NCBI RefSeq assembly: GCF_019396345.1 | Contig: NZ_JAHKRM010000026.1 | Location: 1 to 64,000 of the forward strand | Source of the DNA: Nonomuraea guangzhouensis | GTDB taxonomy: Bacteria; Actinomycetota; Actinomycetes; Streptosporangiales; Streptosporangiaceae | Length of the DNA stretch: 64,000 nucleotides | Direction of reading: 5' to 3' | Shown: in pieces, positions 62,501-64,000 of the stretch | Layout: every line of letters starts with the position of its first letter | How positions within the stretch are numbered: the first letter of the stretch is position 1 | Position numbers and translations under genes: made by a program | Notes under the pieces: generated by a model | What the model saw: only the letters and a program-made list of their open reading frames with translations | The model's database searches: none | Told to the model about the DNA's origin: nothing

Positions 62501-62697
62501 CGGCAAAAGCCCTGATTATCCGGATAAAAGCGCACCTCGACCTTGATGAGATTGATGCTGCTGTTGATGGGCTTGCGCGTGTTATGGGAGAGTCTGACAG
62601 CTTCGGTGAGCCCCGGAGCGCCGAGGTCGAGCTTCTGTCGCAAGAGCTGCGCAGACGCCGCGGCCTGCGGATTCAGTCGCGACCTGCGGGTCCGTGA
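59521..62697 (+). CDS. Second AfsR/SARP-type regulator with NB-ARC and TPR regions
   Basis: 1058 aa from ATG 59521, 9 bp after the kinase stop. SARP head: IRFRVLGPLRVENG, winged helix to about residue 110, activator domain to about 265 (LGLEPGAELTEAHRRVL). A repeat linker of nine-residue units follows at about residues 270-350 (minisatellite 60328-60462). The NB-ARC domain has Walker A GPPGCGKSAVA and Walker B LLVVLDDATDE, then GGLPLALRIAGSRL; helical repeats run to the end. It is related to the AfsR-type protein at 54606 in the head only, so the two probably bind different promoters but may share the kinase. The last codons (QSRPAGP) are in a short DNA repeat. Confidence 0.9.
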   Translation: MPKFPAPPDKEGHGPIRFRVLGPLRVENGPQPGAPSGPQPQPQLQPGPAKHRAVLAALLVSAGRVVPIERLMAVVWDDRPPASAESVLRVYISALRKIVDGITTMPGGYLIEVETDEVDCHRFERLVGEARRAREAGRAEAAVEGFRAALALWRGDALADIESSYLRRTRAVPLEELRLTALEERVELDLLLGRGGEVVGELRALVGAYPLRERAWALLLDALRQAGRRAEALTAYQEARRVLVDELGLEPGAELTEAHRRVLSSEEPQNAAAGTGPQNAGAGTGPRSSTAGTGPQRAPAGDGPRNASAGEGPWSTAHEPQSAVVGEGPLNTPTGEGPHHRSTVEGLQSGTINEAPPDISDFTGRVAVLDWIAAGVPEQGTAPVHLVVHGPPGCGKSAVAVRAATTIDLPGGRLYASLRDRQPGAVLEDLLRSLGCPDGAVPAALDERVRLYRGMTARSSLLVVLDDATDEAQVRPLLPTGPGSLTLVTSRSPLAGLEAARAYELGVFEPGEAVAMLAEVVGRERVAAEPAAAERIVRLCGGLPLALRIAGSRLARKPGWTLEHLAGRLGDERRRLDELSAGDLAVRGSLALGYQGLTDSERRLLRRLGALSAPDFASWALGADLEPLAEAGLLQSRGLDEAGGERYGWHDLTRLYAAERLATEDGGPAAVLAEIAAEILDRTRQARTALLPAEPGSGRTLARTAESGSVWAGEQSLGWAGGPSLGWTGGWALETGRLRADARWLSAERRFLVATVGDFHRAGLHEAAWRLAFYLTPLFELGAHHDDWHVTAATGLDSARAAGHREGEALLLRGLADLHRAEGRPESAAAALRAAQPLVEGLELARIMLRLGLVERRPAEAERALARCLQVFEEAGDRRGTADALRALGVVRGDVGPVERSLDAYGDLGDPRGEAEALLDLARLHLGAHRYARARDCAERRIRINRRLGDRLPEAAGLLVLADIAAAEGDPEGAARLAGEAEATFTAHGDRRNAAKALIIRIKAHLDLDEIDAAVDGLARVMGESDSFGEPRSAEVELLSQELRRRRGLRIQSRPAGP
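60328..60462 (+). repeat. 27-bp minisatellite in the AfsR-type linker
   Basis: Five consecutive 27-bp units encode the nine-residue pattern (N/S)AxAGTGP(Q/R), the last ones more diverged, with looser copies continuing to about 60560. They lie between the SARP head and the NTPase, so copy number changes would alter the linker length without shifting the frame. Confidence 0.8.
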
Positions 62698-62743
62698 TCT
62701 GCGGATTCAGCCACGACCTGCGGAATTTAGTCGCGGTCCGCAG
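62665..62743. repeat. Three imperfect ~25-bp direct repeats at the AfsR-type 3' end
   Basis: Copies begin at 62665, 62699 and 62718 with core CTGCGGATTCAG and a CGACCTGCGG end; the third overlaps the second at CTGCGG. The first copy encodes the last residues of the regulator, the others lie after the stop. They may have arisen by slippage, or could be binding sites for the downstream genes. Confidence 0.55.
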
Positions 62744-62820
62744 GACTATGCGGATACTGAAGGTCGCCCGGCTACCGTCGGCCCACAAGTTCCACCCCTA
62801 CCGGCAAAGGTGATCAGAAC

Positions 62821-63402
62821 ATGCGGAAGACGATCGCGCTGGCCGTCGCGGCCGTCGCGTTGACCGGCTGCGGGATGCTCCCTGGCCAGCAGGGCGGCAG
62901 CGGCGAGGAACAGACGGGCCAGACCAGCGAGGCCGCGCCGACGACCGTACGGCCCACCGAGCCCAAAGCATCCCCCGAACAGCAAGAGACCAAGGCGATC
63001 GCCAGCCGGGAGGCCAAGGTCGGGTCGGGCGGTCAGTACGGCAAGGCCCGCGTCGACATCACCGCGCTCAAGCGGCAGGGCAGGACGATCAGCCTCAACT
63101 GGACCGTCACCGCCACCGACGGCAAGGTCAACCTGCACAACGGCATGGGCAGCGGCACGCTCGACTTCACGGTGTCGGCCGTCTCCCTGATCGACCCGGT
63201 CAACGCCAAGCGCTACCGCGTCGCCCGCAACGGCACCGGCGAGGACGCCAAGTGCGTCTGCTCGGGCACCCAGGGGCAGTTCCTGGAGCCCGGCGACGCC
63301 TCCACGCTCTACGCGGTCTTCGCCGCCCCGCCGCCGGACGTCACGAAGATCAATGTTGAGATGCCGATGATGGGCGTGTTCACCGATGTTCCGATCTCTT
63401 AG
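62821..63402 (+). CDS. Lipoprotein of unknown function
   Basis: 193 aa. Signal peptide with lipobox LTGC (residue about 18), then a Gln/Thr/Pro-rich spacer (residues 20-60) that lifts the domain off the membrane, then a beta-rich domain of about 130 aa (SLNWTVTATDGKVNLHNGMG, KCVCSGTQGQFLEPGD) resembling DUF-type immunoglobulin-like modules of actinomycetes. The CVC pair may form a disulphide. An AAAGGTG precedes ATG 62821. Its end overlaps the OmpA-family gene start by 17 bp, so the two are translated together and probably act together at the wall. Confidence 0.75.
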   Translation: MRKTIALAVAAVALTGCGMLPGQQGGSGEEQTGQTSEAAPTTVRPTEPKASPEQQETKAIASREAKVGSGGQYGKARVDITALKRQGRTISLNWTVTATDGKVNLHNGMGSGTLDFTVSAVSLIDPVNAKRYRVARNGTGEDAKCVCSGTQGQFLEPGDASTLYAVFAAPPPDVTKINVEMPMMGVFTDVPIS

Positions 63403-63952
63403 CGTCGCGCTGGCCCTCGTCCTGTCCCCGAGCGTCCTGTCCCCGAGCGTCCTGTCCCCGACCCCGGCTCCGCCCGCCGACGCCACCGGCCCGGTGGAAG
63501 ACCTGGTGCTCCCCGTCGAGGACATCATCGGCGAGGTCGAGTCGCTCGACGGCACCGAGAGCGAGACCAAGCTCGGCAAGCAGGTCACGGTGGCGCTCAC
63601 CAGTGATGTGCTGTTCGCGGTGGACAAGTGGGTGCTCACCGCCGAGGCGAGAAAGCGGCTCCAGGAGGTGGCGCGCAAGATCGACGCGGAGGGCGCCGGG
63701 GGTGTCGTGAAGGTCGAGGGGCACACCGACGACCAGGGCACCGACGCCTACAACGTCACGCTGTCCCAGCGCCGGGCGCAGGCCGTACAGCGGGCCATGC
63801 GCGGCCTGCTGACCGGCGGCGACGCGGACCTCCAGGCGAAGGGGTACGGCGAGAGCCGCCCGAAGGTGCCCAACATCGTCGACGGCAAGCCCGTCGCCGC
63901 TAACCGGGCGAAGAACCGCCGGGTGGAGCTGGTCTTCACCGTCAAGCAATGA
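63386..63952 (+). CDS. OmpA-family peptidoglycan-binding protein
   Basis: 188 aa. The signal peptide contains a fivefold repeated VLSPS pattern from the 15-bp DNA repeat at 63419-63460. The C-terminal OmpA domain (residues about 65-185) shows SDVLFAVDKWVLTAEARKRL, VEGHTDDQGTDAYNVTLSQR, KGYGESRP and NRAKNRRVELVF, the Asp and Arg that bind diaminopimelate being present. In actinomycetes such proteins hold exported partners to the wall. The gene overlaps the lipoprotein gene by 17 bp and is in its operon. Confidence 0.87.
   Translation: MFRSLSVALALVLSPSVLSPSVLSPTPAPPADATGPVEDLVLPVEDIIGEVESLDGTESETKLGKQVTVALTSDVLFAVDKWVLTAEARKRLQEVARKIDAEGAGGVVKVEGHTDDQGTDAYNVTLSQRRAQAVQRAMRGLLTGGDADLQAKGYGESRPKVPNIVDGKPVAANRAKNRRVELVFTVKQ
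63419..63460 (+). repeat. 15-bp tandem repeat in the signal peptide of the OmpA-family gene
   Basis: GTCCTGTCCCCGAGC is present nearly three times in a row. Each unit adds VLSPS in frame, lengthening the hydrophobic signal segment. Confidence 0.75.
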
Positions 63953-63966
63953 TTTCCGGGTCAAGG

Positions 63967-64000
63967 TCAAGCAGTGAGCTCGGCCAGCCCGTCGCCCATC
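63967..64000 (-). CDS. Possible 3' end of a gene running out of the window
   Basis: On the minus strand the last bases read ...GDGLAELTA and stop at 63969-63967, with actinomycete-like codon choice. The rest would lie beyond 64000. It is too short to name. Confidence 0.3.
   Translation of the reverse strand, partial: MGDGLAELTA

Overview
The window is GC-rich, densely coded DNA with many GTG and TTG starts. It carries Hanks-type Ser/Thr kinases, AfsR/SARP and LAL-type LuxR regulators, many lipoproteins and several genes whose start codon sits 7 nt after a TANNNT box. Together these point to a filamentous actinomycete, most likely a Streptosporangiaceae-type genome (Nonomuraea, Streptosporangium and relatives). 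The genus is an inference; no marker gene settles it. No rRNA, tRNA, CRISPR array or prophage was seen. The only clear mobile element is a decayed IS605-like element at the left edge.

Layout. 1-1.56 kb: IS605-like element with a gutted tnpA and a frameshifted tnpB; its right end supplies the stop codon of the neighbouring esterase gene. 1.55-5.4 kb: two tandem secreted CE2/SGNH esterases and a secreted tripeptidyl-aminopeptidase-like hydrolase. 5.5-8.3 kb: an FHA protein with a putative DNA-binding tail, divergent from a membrane Ser/Thr kinase. 8.3-11.7 kb: an aminotransferase pseudogene, RidA, an IclR regulator, an MDR oxidoreductase and a small secreted protein. 11.7-14.0 kb: a membrane protein paired with a GlnH-like lipoprotein. 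14.9-19.8 kb: an atypical EPSP-synthase-like enzyme coupled to a phytanoyl-CoA-type dioxygenase, then a second glutamate-type binding protein and a fused double permease with no ATPase. 19.9-21.7 kb: a CrgA-like protein, a DUF6069-like membrane protein and a MarP-like lipoprotein that appears to have lost its whole catalytic triad. 21.7-27.5 kb: a MacB-type ABC pair convergent with a large LAL regulator, with a 35-bp tandem duplication at the junction.

27.5-36.5 kb is a run of small metabolic and regulatory genes: amidase, VOC protein, MOSC-ferredoxin reductase fusion, aldo/keto reductase with XRE regulator, MarR, TetR/SDR with two clear palindromic operators, and an HpcH-type aldolase. 36.5-44.8 kb: a second secreted hydrolase, a double histidine kinase (one degenerate and one active module), its response regulator in convergent orientation, a second MacB-type ABC pair and a DUF2071 protein ending in a strong bidirectional terminator. 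44.9-49.9 kb: an EF-G paralogue, a CAP-domain secreted protein and a second membrane Ser/Thr kinase. 49.9-54.4 kb: a NACHT-type NTPase with small upstream ORFs, followed by a HAD-like protein and a convergent B12-binding radical SAM enzyme. This is the best candidate for an undescribed system. 54.6-62.7 kb: an AfsR-type regulator, a membrane Ser/Thr kinase and a second AfsR-type regulator in one direction. 62.8-64 kb: a lipoprotein overlapping an OmpA-family protein.

The theme is signal transduction: three membrane Ser/Thr kinases, an FHA reader, two AfsR/SARP proteins, one LAL regulator, a two-component system and several one-component regulators, mostly next to secreted hydrolases and exporters that they may control.
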